From NCBI GenBank assembly GCA_039819115.1, contig JBCBST010000040.1, positions 1 to 24,431 on the forward strand: 24,431 bases of DNA. Reading direction: 5' to 3'. Origin of the DNA: JBCBST01 sp039819115. GTDB taxonomy: Bacteria; Bacteroidota; Rhodothermia; Balneolales; Balneolaceae. The translations under genes were made by a program, and so were the position numbers. Below the pieces are notes generated by a model. It did no database searches. It was not told where the DNA came from and saw nothing but the letters and a program-made list of their open reading frames with translations. Positions 1 to 7,943 of this stretch are shown here, piece after piece (position 1 is the first letter of the stretch; every line of letters begins with the position of its first letter).

Positions 1-14
1 CCATTCTACATTGA
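1..14. repeat. Left arm of 14-bp inverted repeat
   Basis: The first 14 bases of the window are the exact reverse complement of positions 238-251, and both copies lie inside the same lipoprotein gene. Because the arm touches the window edge, the true repeat may be longer than 14 bp. The stop codon that truncates the lipoprotein (6-8) lies within this arm. Either a fold-back junction or an invertible segment would explain it; see the findings. Confidence 0.85.
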
Positions 15-416
15 TTTAGTAAGATTAATCTTGTCCAGTGTAAGTAGATTGATATCAAACGTAGTGACTATTGTTTGGTTTTGTATTTGGTAATTATAGA
101 TGTCTGGATAATCGTTTAACTCATTGGGTCCTTGTCCTAGCCTTCCAAAACTCACCTGATAAGTGCCTTCGTTATCATAAATAGCTAACAGCTTCCCATC
201 TGTTTGTGTACTTACTACAAGAAGTGAATCAATAAACTCAATGTAGAATGGTTTATAAACCTCGTGCTCCTCAAGCAGTATTTTTTCTCCCTCTAACTGA
301 ATGGGTTCCGGAAACTCGGAAACAAGTTGAGCATCCCCATATTCTGTTTTTGTTGCGCATCCGGCAAGGGCAATACATACTAATATGGGTAACACTATCC
401 GTTTTGTCTTCTTCAT
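6..416 (-). CDS. Truncated BF3164/TolB-like propeller lipoprotein
   Basis: This is the N-terminal part of a secreted six-bladed beta-propeller lipoprotein of the TolB-like (BF3164) type common in Bacteroidota. Residues 1-20 form a lipoprotein signal peptide with lipobox LAGC and acylated Cys20. The following sequence, with a KPFYIEFIDSLLVV strand pattern near 55-70 and an FGRLGQGPNEL turn near 91-101, is typical of the first blade. Full-length family members are normally well over 300 residues, but here a TAG ends the frame after 136. That stop lies in a 14-bp sequence repeated inverted inside the gene, so the break may be a rearrangement, a natural pseudogene or an assembly joint. It lies 77 nt downstream of the Cys-rich peptide gene, beyond a terminator. 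The role of the family is not established; location would be outer membrane or cell surface. Confidence 0.72.
   Translation of the reverse strand: MKKTKRIVLPILVCIALAGCATKTEYGDAQLVSEFPEPIQLEGEKILLEEHEVYKPFYIEFIDSLLVVSTQTDGKLLAIYDNEGTYQVSFGRLGQGPNELNDYPDIYNYQIQNQTIVTTFDINLLTLDKINLTKSM
238..251. repeat. Right arm of 14-bp inverted repeat
   Basis: This is the internal partner of positions 1-14, with a 223-bp spacer. Read on the minus strand it encodes the PFYIE stretch of the propeller lipoprotein, so this arm is normal coding sequence. The match stops at position 237 on the inner side; the outer side cannot be judged because the other arm runs off the window. Confidence 0.85.
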
Positions 417-444
417 AAGTTATTATTTAGAATGATTAACGCAT

Positions 445-476
445 AAAAAAGGCAGCTATTCATAGAATACCTGCCT
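445..476 (-). terminator. Intrinsic terminator after the Cys-rich peptide gene
   Basis: Positions 450-476 form a hairpin of 6 bp (450-455 with 471-476), one C-C mismatch, then 5 bp (457-461 with 465-469) and a 3-nt loop. On the minus strand it is followed at once by a T6 run (positions 450-445). It sits between the peptide gene (494-751) and the lipoprotein (6-416). Transcription would therefore mostly stop after the peptide, with any read-through feeding the lipoprotein. Confidence 0.85.
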
Positions 477-493
477 CTACTATACACTTTATC

Positions 494-751
494 TTAAGGT
501 TCAGACAAAGTCGGGGAGCAGCTACCTGCTGAATTCCTCTCCTTACCTGACTTTTCAGCGCAGGTTAAACAGTATACGAAGTTATCTCCTCGATCGCCGG
601 CACCATATGCAGACCAGCAAGGGATACTTGAGCGCATGGAAGCTTTGACTTCCTCCCCACCCGGAGTAAACTCCATCGTTGAGGTCACATTCAGAGTTAT
701 CAAGGCAACAAGTGCCGAAGCTCCAAGTATTTTCACTATTACTCTTTTCAT
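494..751 (-). CDS. NVEALA-like secreted four-cysteine peptide
   Basis: A small exported protein of 85 residues. Residues 1-22 form a basic, hydrophobic N-terminal segment (signal peptide or anchor). A short linker contains GGEEVKA (31-37), then a tail carries Cys45, Cys61, Cys64 and Cys78. The spacing C-x15-C-x2-C-x13-C and the linker position resemble Bacteroidota NVEALA-domain peptides, which are often encoded beside BF3164-type propeller lipoproteins, as here. The four cysteines could form two disulfides or bind a metal. The gene lies 64 nt downstream of a small AraC-type HTH gene and is closed by its own hairpin terminator, suggesting it is made in excess over the lipoprotein. The NVEALA assignment is by pattern, not profile match; the function of such peptides is unknown. 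A double-glycine leader is a weaker alternative. Confidence 0.68.
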   Translation of the reverse strand: MKRVIVKILGASALVALITLNVTSTMEFTPGGEEVKASMRSSIPCWSAYGAGDRGDNFVYCLTCAEKSGKERNSAGSCSPTLSEP

Positions 752-815
752 TGTCTATTTATTGCATTAACCACTGATTGTGGGTGATTTACGTTAACGA
801 CCTCAAACAGAAGAT

Positions 816-1148
816 TCAATCTCCCATTTTACTCTCCCATTTCAGCTGACCCGGAGTCTTACCGGTATGGCGTTTAACAAATTTGTAAAAAGCATTATCA
901 TCTGCGAAGCCTAAATCACTCGCAATATGGTAAAGGCTCTTTTCGGGTGAGGTTTCCAGTTCCTTCTTTATTCGCTCTACTTTTTTCTCAATAATAAGTG
1001 CATATGGAGCTTTATCGTGATGCGCCTTTACTTTTCGGGCAAAATACTTCTCGCACTTGTACCCCATTAATGCGGCCCACCCCGATACAGAATGAATAGT
1101 CATGATATTTTTTTCAAGTATAAAAGTAGCTCTATCTATATCCACCAT
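816..1148 (-). CDS. Small AraC/XylS-type HTH protein
   Basis: A 110-residue protein that is little more than an AraC DNA-binding domain. Two helix-turn-helix units are visible: the first around residues 17-45, the second around 70-103, ending in the family signature DNAFYKFVKRHTGKTPGQ. There is no sensory domain and no membrane segment, so it is shorter than typical AraC regulators (about 250-300 residues). It runs in the same direction as, and 64 nt before, the Cys-rich peptide gene, so it may regulate that gene and itself. The ATG at 1148 opens the frame, with no strong Shine-Dalgarno. It could also be the surviving C-terminal part of a larger regulator, but nothing recognisable lies upstream. 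Confidence 0.8.
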   Translation of the reverse strand: MVDIDRATFILEKNIMTIHSVSGWAALMGYKCEKYFARKVKAHHDKAPYALIIEKKVERIKKELETSPEKSLYHIASDLGFADDNAFYKFVKRHTGKTPGQLKWESKMGD

Positions 1149-1525
1149 TGGCTTTGGTTTTTTTCATTTATCAAATACACCCCTTAGTCCAAAGTCAAAC
1201 AATTATACATGCCAAATAAAGCAAATTCAGGAAACTACATCAAGCACATGAGTTAAATCAAAATAGTTATTTCATTTGACTATAGAGGAAGACAAAACCG
1301 AACTGTCATATAAAAATCTCAACGACATAAGATTCTTTGAGTATCATATTTCGGGCAAAAAGTATACTCGTTCGAGATCATTTATAGTCAGTCTGGTTCC
1401 TTCTGAAGACGGCGTCTCCCGTCGTCGGGTAAAGGAAGTAAAAAACCGAATCGGTCTGGCTATGTAGGCTTGTGCTATTAAACAAGTTTGGTACCTTACG
1501 CGCATACAACATCTGGTGCTATGCT
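1149..1525. other. 377-bp intergenic region between divergent genes
   Basis: This stretch separates the minus-strand HTH gene from the plus-strand serine hydrolase and should hold both promoters. The left part is AT-rich and includes a TATAAT on the minus strand (1207-1202), but no matching upstream box at normal spacing. A 63-codon frame starting at TTG 1276 shows no family resemblance and is not called. A short GACGG/CCGTC hairpin lies near 1409-1425 with no T-run. I see no RNA gene or repeat. Confidence 0.5.
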
Positions 1526-2737
1526 ATGAAACGATTTCTCTTTGCGCTTACCCTCCTTTTTTCAATCTCCGCTGCTGGCTTTGGTCAGTCCTATTTTCCC
1601 GGTTCCTGGGGCAATTGGGAGAATAAGACCCCACAAGAAGCCGGATTCAATCCGGAAAAACTTCAGGCTGCCATAGAGTATGCGCAGTCTCAGGAAAGTC
1701 AAAGCCCGCGTAACCTGGAAGAGAATCACTACCTGGGCTTTGGACGAGAACCTTTTGGAGATGGTGTAGGTCCCTTCAAAACAAGAGGAGAGCAAACCGG
1801 TATTATTATCAAAGATGGATATATCGTGGCGGAATGGGGAGAACCTTTTCGGGTTGATATGACTTTTAGCGTTTCTAAAAGCTTCTTGTCGGCTACGGTA
1901 GGGTTAGCCTACGACCGGGGATTGATCCGGGATGTATACGACACCGTGGATGAGTATATGGCACCAATATTGGTGGTAGAAGAAGTCAGGGGCCATCGAA
2001 AGGCTGAGCGGTTAGGAGAAGAAAAGATGATGGAGCCTTTTAAGAGTGAGCATAACAGCAGCATCACCTGGGATCACCTGCTTCGCCAAACCTCCGATTG
2101 GGAAGGCACCCTGTGGGGCAAGCCGGACTGGGCCGACCGCCCATCCCGAAACCGTTCGGAATGGTTGAACCGGCCAAAAAATGAACCCGGAACCGTGTGG
2201 GAATACAACGATGTACGGGTTAATCTCCTTGCTCTTGCGGCAACCAATGTGATTCGAACGCCCCTGCCTGCTTTTCTCAAGGCCAACCTAATGGATAAAA
2301 TCGGCGCTTCGCCTACCTGGCGCTGGCACGGATATGAAAACTCCTGGATTGTTCTGGATGGTCGGATGGTACAGGTGCCAAGTGGTGGGGGACATTGGGG
2401 AGGAGGTATGTTTTTGAGTGCGCGTGATCAGGCGCGGTTTGGGCTGCTTACTTTAAACCGGGGAATGTGGAATAACGAGCAAATACTAAGTGAAGACTGG
2501 GTGACAAAATCCCTGACTCCAACCGATGTAAAAACAGATTACGGCTTCATGAACTGGTTCCTGAATACGGATCAAAAGCAGCTGCCCAGTGCACCGGAAA
2601 CGGCTTTTCTACATGTGGGCGCCGGAACAAATATGGTCTATTGCGATCCTGAGCATAACCTGGTCATCGTTGCCCGCTGGATTACAAACGATGCTAAAGA
2701 TGGCATTGTGAAACGTGTACTAGAGGCTATGGAGTAA
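1526..2737 (+). CDS. Secreted serine hydrolase, beta-lactamase (class C/EstB) family
   Basis: A periplasmic or exported serine hydrolase of the class C beta-lactamase / DD-peptidase / esterase superfamily, 403 residues. ATG 1526 is chosen because it gives a clean signal peptide (MKRFLFALTLLFSISAAGFG-Q); the frame is open further upstream to 1472 without a credible start. The catalytic SxxK is S115-V-S-K118. Tyr227 (WEYND) stands at the YxN position, with Asp in place of the usual Asn, and H363-V-G365 replaces the KTG box as in many esterase-like members. Substrate cannot be read from sequence: peptide, ester or lactam are all possible. The mutarotase gene begins 4 nt after its stop, so they are probably one transcript. 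Confidence 0.88.
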   Translation: MKRFLFALTLLFSISAAGFGQSYFPGSWGNWENKTPQEAGFNPEKLQAAIEYAQSQESQSPRNLEENHYLGFGREPFGDGVGPFKTRGEQTGIIIKDGYIVAEWGEPFRVDMTFSVSKSFLSATVGLAYDRGLIRDVYDTVDEYMAPILVVEEVRGHRKAERLGEEKMMEPFKSEHNSSITWDHLLRQTSDWEGTLWGKPDWADRPSRNRSEWLNRPKNEPGTVWEYNDVRVNLLALAATNVIRTPLPAFLKANLMDKIGASPTWRWHGYENSWIVLDGRMVQVPSGGGHWGGGMFLSARDQARFGLLTLNRGMWNNEQILSEDWVTKSLTPTDVKTDYGFMNWFLNTDQKQLPSAPETAFLHVGAGTNMVYCDPEHNLVIVARWITNDAKDGIVKRVLEAME

Positions 2738-2741
2738 CACC

Positions 2742-3620
2742 ATGAAGTACGCCATTCAATCGTCAAAGCTTAAGGTGGAGGTACTAGAAAAGGGCGCTGA
2801 ACTCTGCTCCATACAAACCATCGACACCAAAACAGAATACCTCTGGCAGGCCGATCCCCAGGTTTGGGGGAGTCATGCCCCGGTATTATTTCCCATCATA
2901 GGTGCTTTAAAGGAAAACCGGTTCTGGTATGATGAAAACTGGTATACCATGCCTAAACACGGCATTATCCGCCATAACGAAGAGCTGACCGTAGAAGCAC
3001 AATCGGAAGACAGCATTCAGTTTCTGCTTTCATCCGGAGATGCCTTGTCAGCGAACTACCCGTTCGAGTATGAGTTTCGAATCCGCTACCGCGTACAAGG
3101 CTCCCAACTTGAAGTAAGCCACGAGGTGGCAAACACCGGATCAAAGCCCATGTATTTCTCCATTGGTGGGCACCCGGGATTCCGATGCCCACTTTTTAAA
3201 GACGAATCGTATGAAGACTACTTCATTGAGTTTGAACATCCTGAGCATGCGGATACCTGGTTGTTGGACATGGAATCAGGGTTGGTTAGCGACCGCACCG
3301 AACGGGTGTTAGATAACAGCAACCAGTTACCCCTTCATAAGAATCTGTTCAACAGGGACGCTTTGATCTTTAAAACCTTGCAATCCCGATCGGTTAACCT
3401 ATGCCACAAAAAGAAGGGGGCGGTGCTGTCTGTGCACTTCAACGATTTCCCTTACCTGGGAATATGGGCAAAACCTAATGCCGATTTTGTCTGCATCGAA
3501 CCATGGTTAGGCATCGCTGATTCTATTACTCATAATCAAAAACTGACCGACAAAGAGGGCATCCTGAAATTAGATCCGGACACACCCTTTTCTGCTTCAT
3601 TTTCTATTCAGGTGTATTAA
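2742..3620 (+). CDS. Aldose 1-epimerase family protein (LacX-type mutarotase)
   Basis: A cytosolic galactose-mutarotase-fold protein, 292 residues, the usual size for the LacX branch. Such enzymes interconvert alpha and beta anomers of hexoses. Visible features are PKHGIIR with His73, GGHPGF with the probable catalytic acid His144, and the C-terminal IEPWLGIADS in which Glu253 is the expected catalytic base. No signal peptide is present. It follows the serine hydrolase stop by 4 nt, implying co-transcription, although a metabolic link between them is not obvious. The true sugar may be a phosphorylated or modified hexose, as LacX-type proteins are poorly characterised. Confidence 0.9.
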   Translation: MKYAIQSSKLKVEVLEKGAELCSIQTIDTKTEYLWQADPQVWGSHAPVLFPIIGALKENRFWYDENWYTMPKHGIIRHNEELTVEAQSEDSIQFLLSSGDALSANYPFEYEFRIRYRVQGSQLEVSHEVANTGSKPMYFSIGGHPGFRCPLFKDESYEDYFIEFEHPEHADTWLLDMESGLVSDRTERVLDNSNQLPLHKNLFNRDALIFKTLQSRSVNLCHKKKGAVLSVHFNDFPYLGIWAKPNADFVCIEPWLGIADSITHNQKLTDKEGILKLDPDTPFSASFSIQVY

Positions 3621-3767
3621 TCGTACTCCGCGAGTCAGGCCTTCTCGTCCATTGGCGATCCGATTTTACAACTTGAACACATTCAATGATTGATAATCCT
3701 TTTCTGTATTTGTGTTTAACTCAACTTGTTACCTACCATTGGGTTAAGAAACTAAAGGTGGTATATC

Positions 3768-5027
3768 ATGAGTAACGATTCCTTCTCATTCAAACCTGAA
3801 AGCAGGATGATGTCTTACGGATATAAATCGGAGCTCTCTGAAGGGGCTATAAAATGTCCGATTTTTCAAACGTCCACCTTTGAGTTCAAAACAGCGGAAG
3901 ATGGAAAAGCTTTTTTCGAAGTGGCTTATGGCATCAGGGATAAAGCAGATAAGGAAGAACTGGGTCTCATTTACTCTCGTCTGAACAATCCGGATCTGGA
4001 AATCTTAGAAAACCGTCTTTGTTTATGGGATGATGCCGAAGAATGCGCCGTTTTTGAAAGCGGTATGTCTGCAATCACCACCTGTTTTCTGGAGTTTCTG
4101 CGCCCGGGAGATATACTGCTGTACAGCAATCCTTTGTATGGCGGAACTTCTCATTTTATTCAACATATTTTACCGGAATGGGGAGTAAAAATACTATGCT
4201 ATGACGCGTTCTCTACGAATGAAGAGATAAAGGCAAAAATCAGGAAGGAAGCTAAGGGAAATCGGCTTGCCATGATCTATCTGGAAACACCGGCTAATCC
4301 CACCAACCGCCTGTTCGATATTTCGGCCGCAAGCCAGTTAGCGGCTGATTTTGCCACCGATGAATATAAACCGGTTGTGGCTGTTGATAATACCTATTTA
4401 GGTCCTATCTGGCAGAACCCAATCCGGCATGGGGCAGATTTGGTCTTGTATTCGGCTACGAAATACATCGGAGGGCATAGCGATGTAATAGCCGGAGCCT
4501 GTTTAGGAAGTAAAGAATTGATTCGGCGTTTAAAAGGATTGCGAACATTCATGGGAAACATGGCCGGACCATGGACCGGTTGGCTGTTAATGAGAAGCCT
4601 GGAAACCCTTAAAGTACGCATGACCAAGCAACTTGAAAATGCGCGAAAAGTAGCCGATTTCCTCAAATCACATCCAAAAGTGGACAAGGTGTGGTACCTG
4701 GGGCACCTGACCGAATCGGACGGAATGCAGTATGAGATTTTTAACAGACAGTGTGAATCATCAGGGGCAATGATCTCATTTGAGGTAAAAGGCGGAGAAA
4801 AAGAGGCCTTTACTTTTTTAAATCATACCAGGCTGATAAAACTGGCGGTAAGTCTTGGAAGTACCGAATCGCTGGCTCAACATCCAGCGTCTATGACACA
4901 TGCAGGTGTTGACCCGGAAGAGCGGAATGAGCTTGGAATCAGTGAACAAATGGTTCGTTTATCGATAGGCATCGAACACTCCGATGATATTATCAGCGAT
5001 ATACAACAAGCATTGGATTTCATCTGA
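3768..5027 (+). CDS. Cystathionine gamma-synthase family PLP-dependent enzyme
   Basis: A fold-type I PLP enzyme of the Cys/Met metabolism family, 419 residues, which makes or breaks C-S bonds in cystathionine, methionine or O-acyl-homoserine. The Schiff-base lysine is Lys232 in the signature YSATKYIGGHSDV. Other family landmarks are the Tyr/Arg pair in YSRLNNP near 66-72, ESGMSAI near 99-105, ETPANPTN near 174-181 and the C-terminal SLGSTESLAQHPASMTH motif. The start has a clear ribosome site (AAGGTGG a few bases before ATG). It stands alone between two intergenic gaps. Whether it is a gamma-synthase, gamma-lyase or sulfhydrylase cannot be decided by eye; the acidic insert near residues 45-65 marks a distinct subgroup. 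Confidence 0.9.
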   Translation: MSNDSFSFKPESRMMSYGYKSELSEGAIKCPIFQTSTFEFKTAEDGKAFFEVAYGIRDKADKEELGLIYSRLNNPDLEILENRLCLWDDAEECAVFESGMSAITTCFLEFLRPGDILLYSNPLYGGTSHFIQHILPEWGVKILCYDAFSTNEEIKAKIRKEAKGNRLAMIYLETPANPTNRLFDISAASQLAADFATDEYKPVVAVDNTYLGPIWQNPIRHGADLVLYSATKYIGGHSDVIAGACLGSKELIRRLKGLRTFMGNMAGPWTGWLLMRSLETLKVRMTKQLENARKVADFLKSHPKVDKVWYLGHLTESDGMQYEIFNRQCESSGAMISFEVKGGEKEAFTFLNHTRLIKLAVSLGSTESLAQHPASMTHAGVDPEERNELGISEQMVRLSIGIEHSDDIISDIQQALDFI

Positions 5028-5099
5028 ATAGGTGGCTGTCCCTCACATCAAACTCTTGCTAAATAAAACAAAGCTAAACAAAACAAAACCAACCCGATC

Positions 5100-6164
5100 A
5101 TGAAACGATTACTGATTCTTTTTCTCCTCACCAGTACCCCGGGAATCATATACGCACAGGTTACCCCGCGCCAGATTGCACAGGTCGATTCCCTGGTTTC
5201 CTTCTATGTACAGGATCAAAATATTCCGGGTATGAGTATCTCCGTGTTCTATAAAGACGGGTTAGTATTTAGCAAAGGCTTTGGGTATTCGGATATTGAG
5301 GCGGGAACTCCGGTAGATCCATCCAATACAAAGTTCAGGGTAGGTAGTGTGTCTAAAACATACACAGCCGCAGCTCTTGGAGAATTAATGGAGGATGGAG
5401 TGATCCATCCCGATAGTTCAGTATATGCGTATGTACCCGACTTTCCGGAGAAACGCCATGACTTCAGTGTACGCCAGCTGGCCGGACATACCGCCGGTAT
5501 ACGGCATTACCGGGGCTCTGAGTTTATAAGTAAACGTTTTTATGCCACGGTAGATGAAGGCCTTGAAATCTTTGAAAACGACACCTTACTCTTCGAGCCC
5601 GGAACCGACTACCGATACTCTTCCTATGGATGGAATCTGATTAGCGCTGTTATTGAGGGAGCTTCCGGAGAAGCATTCCTGGAGTTCATAACCCGGGAAG
5701 TATTTGATGAATTAGGAATGAAGAGCACCGTGCCGGAATGGAGCAATCAAACTATACCCCACCTTACTACATTCTATGAATATCGAAATAATCAGAATGT
5801 TGAGGCCGATTTTGTGGACAATTCCTACAAATGGGCGGGTGGTGGATTTGTAGGTACGACCGAAGATATGATCCGGTTTGGCCGAGCATATCTGAGTACT
5901 GATTTTCAACCATCATCCGTACAAAAGGACCTCACCACCCCTTTAATATTAACAAACGGAAGAGAAACGGGTTATGGAATGGGTTGGAGCACCTGGGAAA
6001 GGGACGGTTCTACATGGGTGGGGCATACCGGTGGCTCAATGGGTGGAAGCACCATGTTTATCATGAATAAAGAACATGATATGATCATTGCCTTTGCCAT
6101 AAACCGCTCGGGAGTGAGTTTTAAAGACCTCCATTTCAGATTAGCCTATCTATTGATGAATTGA
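5100..6164 (+). CDS. Secreted serine hydrolase, beta-lactamase family
   Basis: A second exported class C beta-lactamase-like serine hydrolase, 354 residues, not a close copy of the one at 1526-2737. Residues 1-20 form a signal peptide ending IIYAQ. The nucleophile motif is S83-V-S-K86 (VGSVSK). Tyr173 in YRYSSYGWNLI marks the second motif, with Ser at the third place as in many Pbp4*/EstB relatives. H309-T-G-G is the third motif. Length and pattern suit peptidoglycan- or peptide-directed hydrolases, but an esterase is equally possible. Its TGA is followed directly by the ATG of the methyltransferase (no gap), so the two are translationally linked. Confidence 0.88.
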   Translation: MKRLLILFLLTSTPGIIYAQVTPRQIAQVDSLVSFYVQDQNIPGMSISVFYKDGLVFSKGFGYSDIEAGTPVDPSNTKFRVGSVSKTYTAAALGELMEDGVIHPDSSVYAYVPDFPEKRHDFSVRQLAGHTAGIRHYRGSEFISKRFYATVDEGLEIFENDTLLFEPGTDYRYSSYGWNLISAVIEGASGEAFLEFITREVFDELGMKSTVPEWSNQTIPHLTTFYEYRNNQNVEADFVDNSYKWAGGGFVGTTEDMIRFGRAYLSTDFQPSSVQKDLTTPLILTNGRETGYGMGWSTWERDGSTWVGHTGGSMGGSTMFIMNKEHDMIIAFAINRSGVSFKDLHFRLAYLLMN

Positions 6165-7016
6165 ATGAAGTATCCTGAACAGTGGACAGATTATGAGCTT
6201 CTGGATTGTGGTGAAGGTCGTAAACTGGAGCGTTTTGGTAGCATAGTAGCCGATCGCCCCGAGGTAGCCGCCAACTGGCCGAAAACAAACCCTGAACTAT
6301 GGGATGCTGCTTCCAGTCGCTTTATTGAACAAAAAGGCCAAACCGGGTATTGGTCTTCATCGGTACCGGAGCAGGTTATCCGTTATCCTTTGGGAAAACA
6401 CCCTCTAAAACTAAGCCTGAAACCAGTCATCTTTAAGCATCTGGGCGTATTTCCCGAGCAGGCTGTTAACTGGGAATACATCGCCCGTCGATGTAATCAA
6501 ATATCATATCAGAACGACTCGGTCCAGGTTTTGAACCTCTTTGCTTATACCGGTGCCGCCAGTGTGGTGGCTGCAGTACAGGGCGCCTCCGTAACCCATA
6601 TAGACACCTCGAAATCCGTGGTGGACTGGGCCAGAGAAAATGCTACGCTGAACGACATAACCACCATCCGATGGATTGTGGAAGATGCCCGCACCTTTGT
6701 GCAAAAGTGTGTGCGCAGAGGTGAACGGTTTCAGGGTGTGATCCTTGACCCTCCCGTTTTCGGAATGGGGAAAAAGGGAAAAAACTGGAAACTGGAACGG
6801 GATTTGCCGGATTTACTGGCTTCCGTTATGCAGATTCTTGACACCGAGCATCGGTTTTTTGTCTTGAATACTTACTCGCCTCAACTCCCTTTGCATAAGC
6901 TTAATCAACTGCTGAAAAAGGTGTCTGGTTTTCCTTTAGCATATGAGCAAACCACACTCGGCTTACGAAGCAGAACGGGTCGACATGTGGAACTGGGCAA
7001 TCTGATTCGTTTTTGA
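6165..7016 (+). CDS. Class I SAM-dependent methyltransferase, RlmI/COG1092-like
   Basis: A cytosolic Rossmann-fold methyltransferase of 283 residues, related to the 23S rRNA m5C methyltransferases RlmI/YccW. The N-terminal DYELLDCGEGRKLERFG (9-25) is the usual entry to this family. Motif I is LNLFAYTGAAS (123-133), the acidic ribose-binding residue follows in THIDTSK, and the catalytic-loop motif is LDPPVFG (194-200). The PUA RNA-binding domain that precedes the core in E. coli RlmI is absent, which places it with the shorter COG1092 proteins whose substrate is less certain. It begins directly after the serine hydrolase stop. Confidence 0.86.
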   Translation: MKYPEQWTDYELLDCGEGRKLERFGSIVADRPEVAANWPKTNPELWDAASSRFIEQKGQTGYWSSSVPEQVIRYPLGKHPLKLSLKPVIFKHLGVFPEQAVNWEYIARRCNQISYQNDSVQVLNLFAYTGAASVVAAVQGASVTHIDTSKSVVDWARENATLNDITTIRWIVEDARTFVQKCVRRGERFQGVILDPPVFGMGKKGKNWKLERDLPDLLASVMQILDTEHRFFVLNTYSPQLPLHKLNQLLKKVSGFPLAYEQTTLGLRSRTGRHVELGNLIRF

Positions 7017-7121
7017 AAAGAACAAGGTCGGGTTTGGTGCGACACGATAAACGCAATACATTCCGTATGCCTGCCTGGCGATTGTATACCATCAACATAG
7101 AAATGAAAAATCAGGTTTGAT

Positions 7122-7880
7122 ATGTCAGAACAACTGAGCAACAAGATTGAAAAACAGTGCGAGAATCCACCAGCCAAATACGATGACTTAACGGCCCTGT
7201 TTTTGAACTGTACCCTCAACCGAACACCGGTTTTATCTCATACCGAGGGATTAATCAAAGTTGCACAGCGCATTTTCGATGCCAATGGGGTACAGTCTGA
7301 AATTATCCGTCCTGTGGATTACGAAATTCCTGCGGGGTTAGGTCTCGATATGTCGGCAACTCCGGAATGGGACCGGGATGACTGGCCCATGATTCAACAA
7401 AAAATTGATGCCAGCGACATCGTCATTGTTTGTACGTCGGTATGGTTAGGTGAAAAATCATCGGTTTGTAACCGTACCCTTGAACGCATGTATGGCTACA
7501 CCCACCAATTCAATGAAAAGGGACAATATCGGGATTACGGGAAAGTGGGAGCTACACTTATCACAGGAAACGAGGATGGAGTTAAACACTGCGCGATGAA
7601 TATCCTGTTTTCATTGTCTCACATCGGGTATACCGTTCCTCCTCAGGCCGATGCCGGATGGATGGGTGAAGCCGGACCCGGACCATCCTACCGTGACGAA
7701 GGATCTGGCGGCCCGGAAAACGATTTCACCAATAGAAATACCACCTTTCTCGTATGGAACTGTCTCCACCTGGCCCGGATGTTAAAAGATCAGGGTGGCG
7801 TTCCAGCCTATGGAAATTTACCTGATGAATGGGAGGCCGGGTGCAAAGCTGGTTTCGATAGCCCGGAGCATAAGCGATAA
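7122..7880 (+). CDS. Flavodoxin-family NAD(P)H-dependent FMN reductase
   Basis: A flavodoxin-like protein of 252 residues. The phosphate-binding loop that holds FMN is at about residues 28-42 (FLNCTLNRTPVLSHT), following the first beta-strand; DIVIVCTSVWLGEKSSVCNR (about 97-116) is the second flavin-contact loop. The LITGNEDG segment near 147-154 is the third. The family is the multimeric-flavodoxin / NADPH-dependent FMN reductase group; likely roles are quinone, flavin or iron reduction in the cytosol. It lies 63 nt before dps in the same direction, so a shared role in iron or oxidative stress is plausible but unproven. Confidence 0.85.
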   Translation: MSEQLSNKIEKQCENPPAKYDDLTALFLNCTLNRTPVLSHTEGLIKVAQRIFDANGVQSEIIRPVDYEIPAGLGLDMSATPEWDRDDWPMIQQKIDASDIVIVCTSVWLGEKSSVCNRTLERMYGYTHQFNEKGQYRDYGKVGATLITGNEDGVKHCAMNILFSLSHIGYTVPPQADAGWMGEAGPGPSYRDEGSGGPENDFTNRNTTFLVWNCLHLARMLKDQGGVPAYGNLPDEWEAGCKAGFDSPEHKR

Positions 7881-7943
7881 GCTGCATCTGCAGTGTATAC
7901 CAATAAGCCAAATCAATAACACCTCAAAACAAACGGTTGCATA

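Noticed and set aside
1276..1467. 63-codon frame starting at TTG
   Set aside because: No family resemblance, a weak start, no ribosome site, and it lies in an AT-rich promoter gap between divergent genes.
1472..1525. Upstream extension of the first serine hydrolase
   Set aside because: Non-ATG start and it would put 18 residues before a perfect signal peptide.
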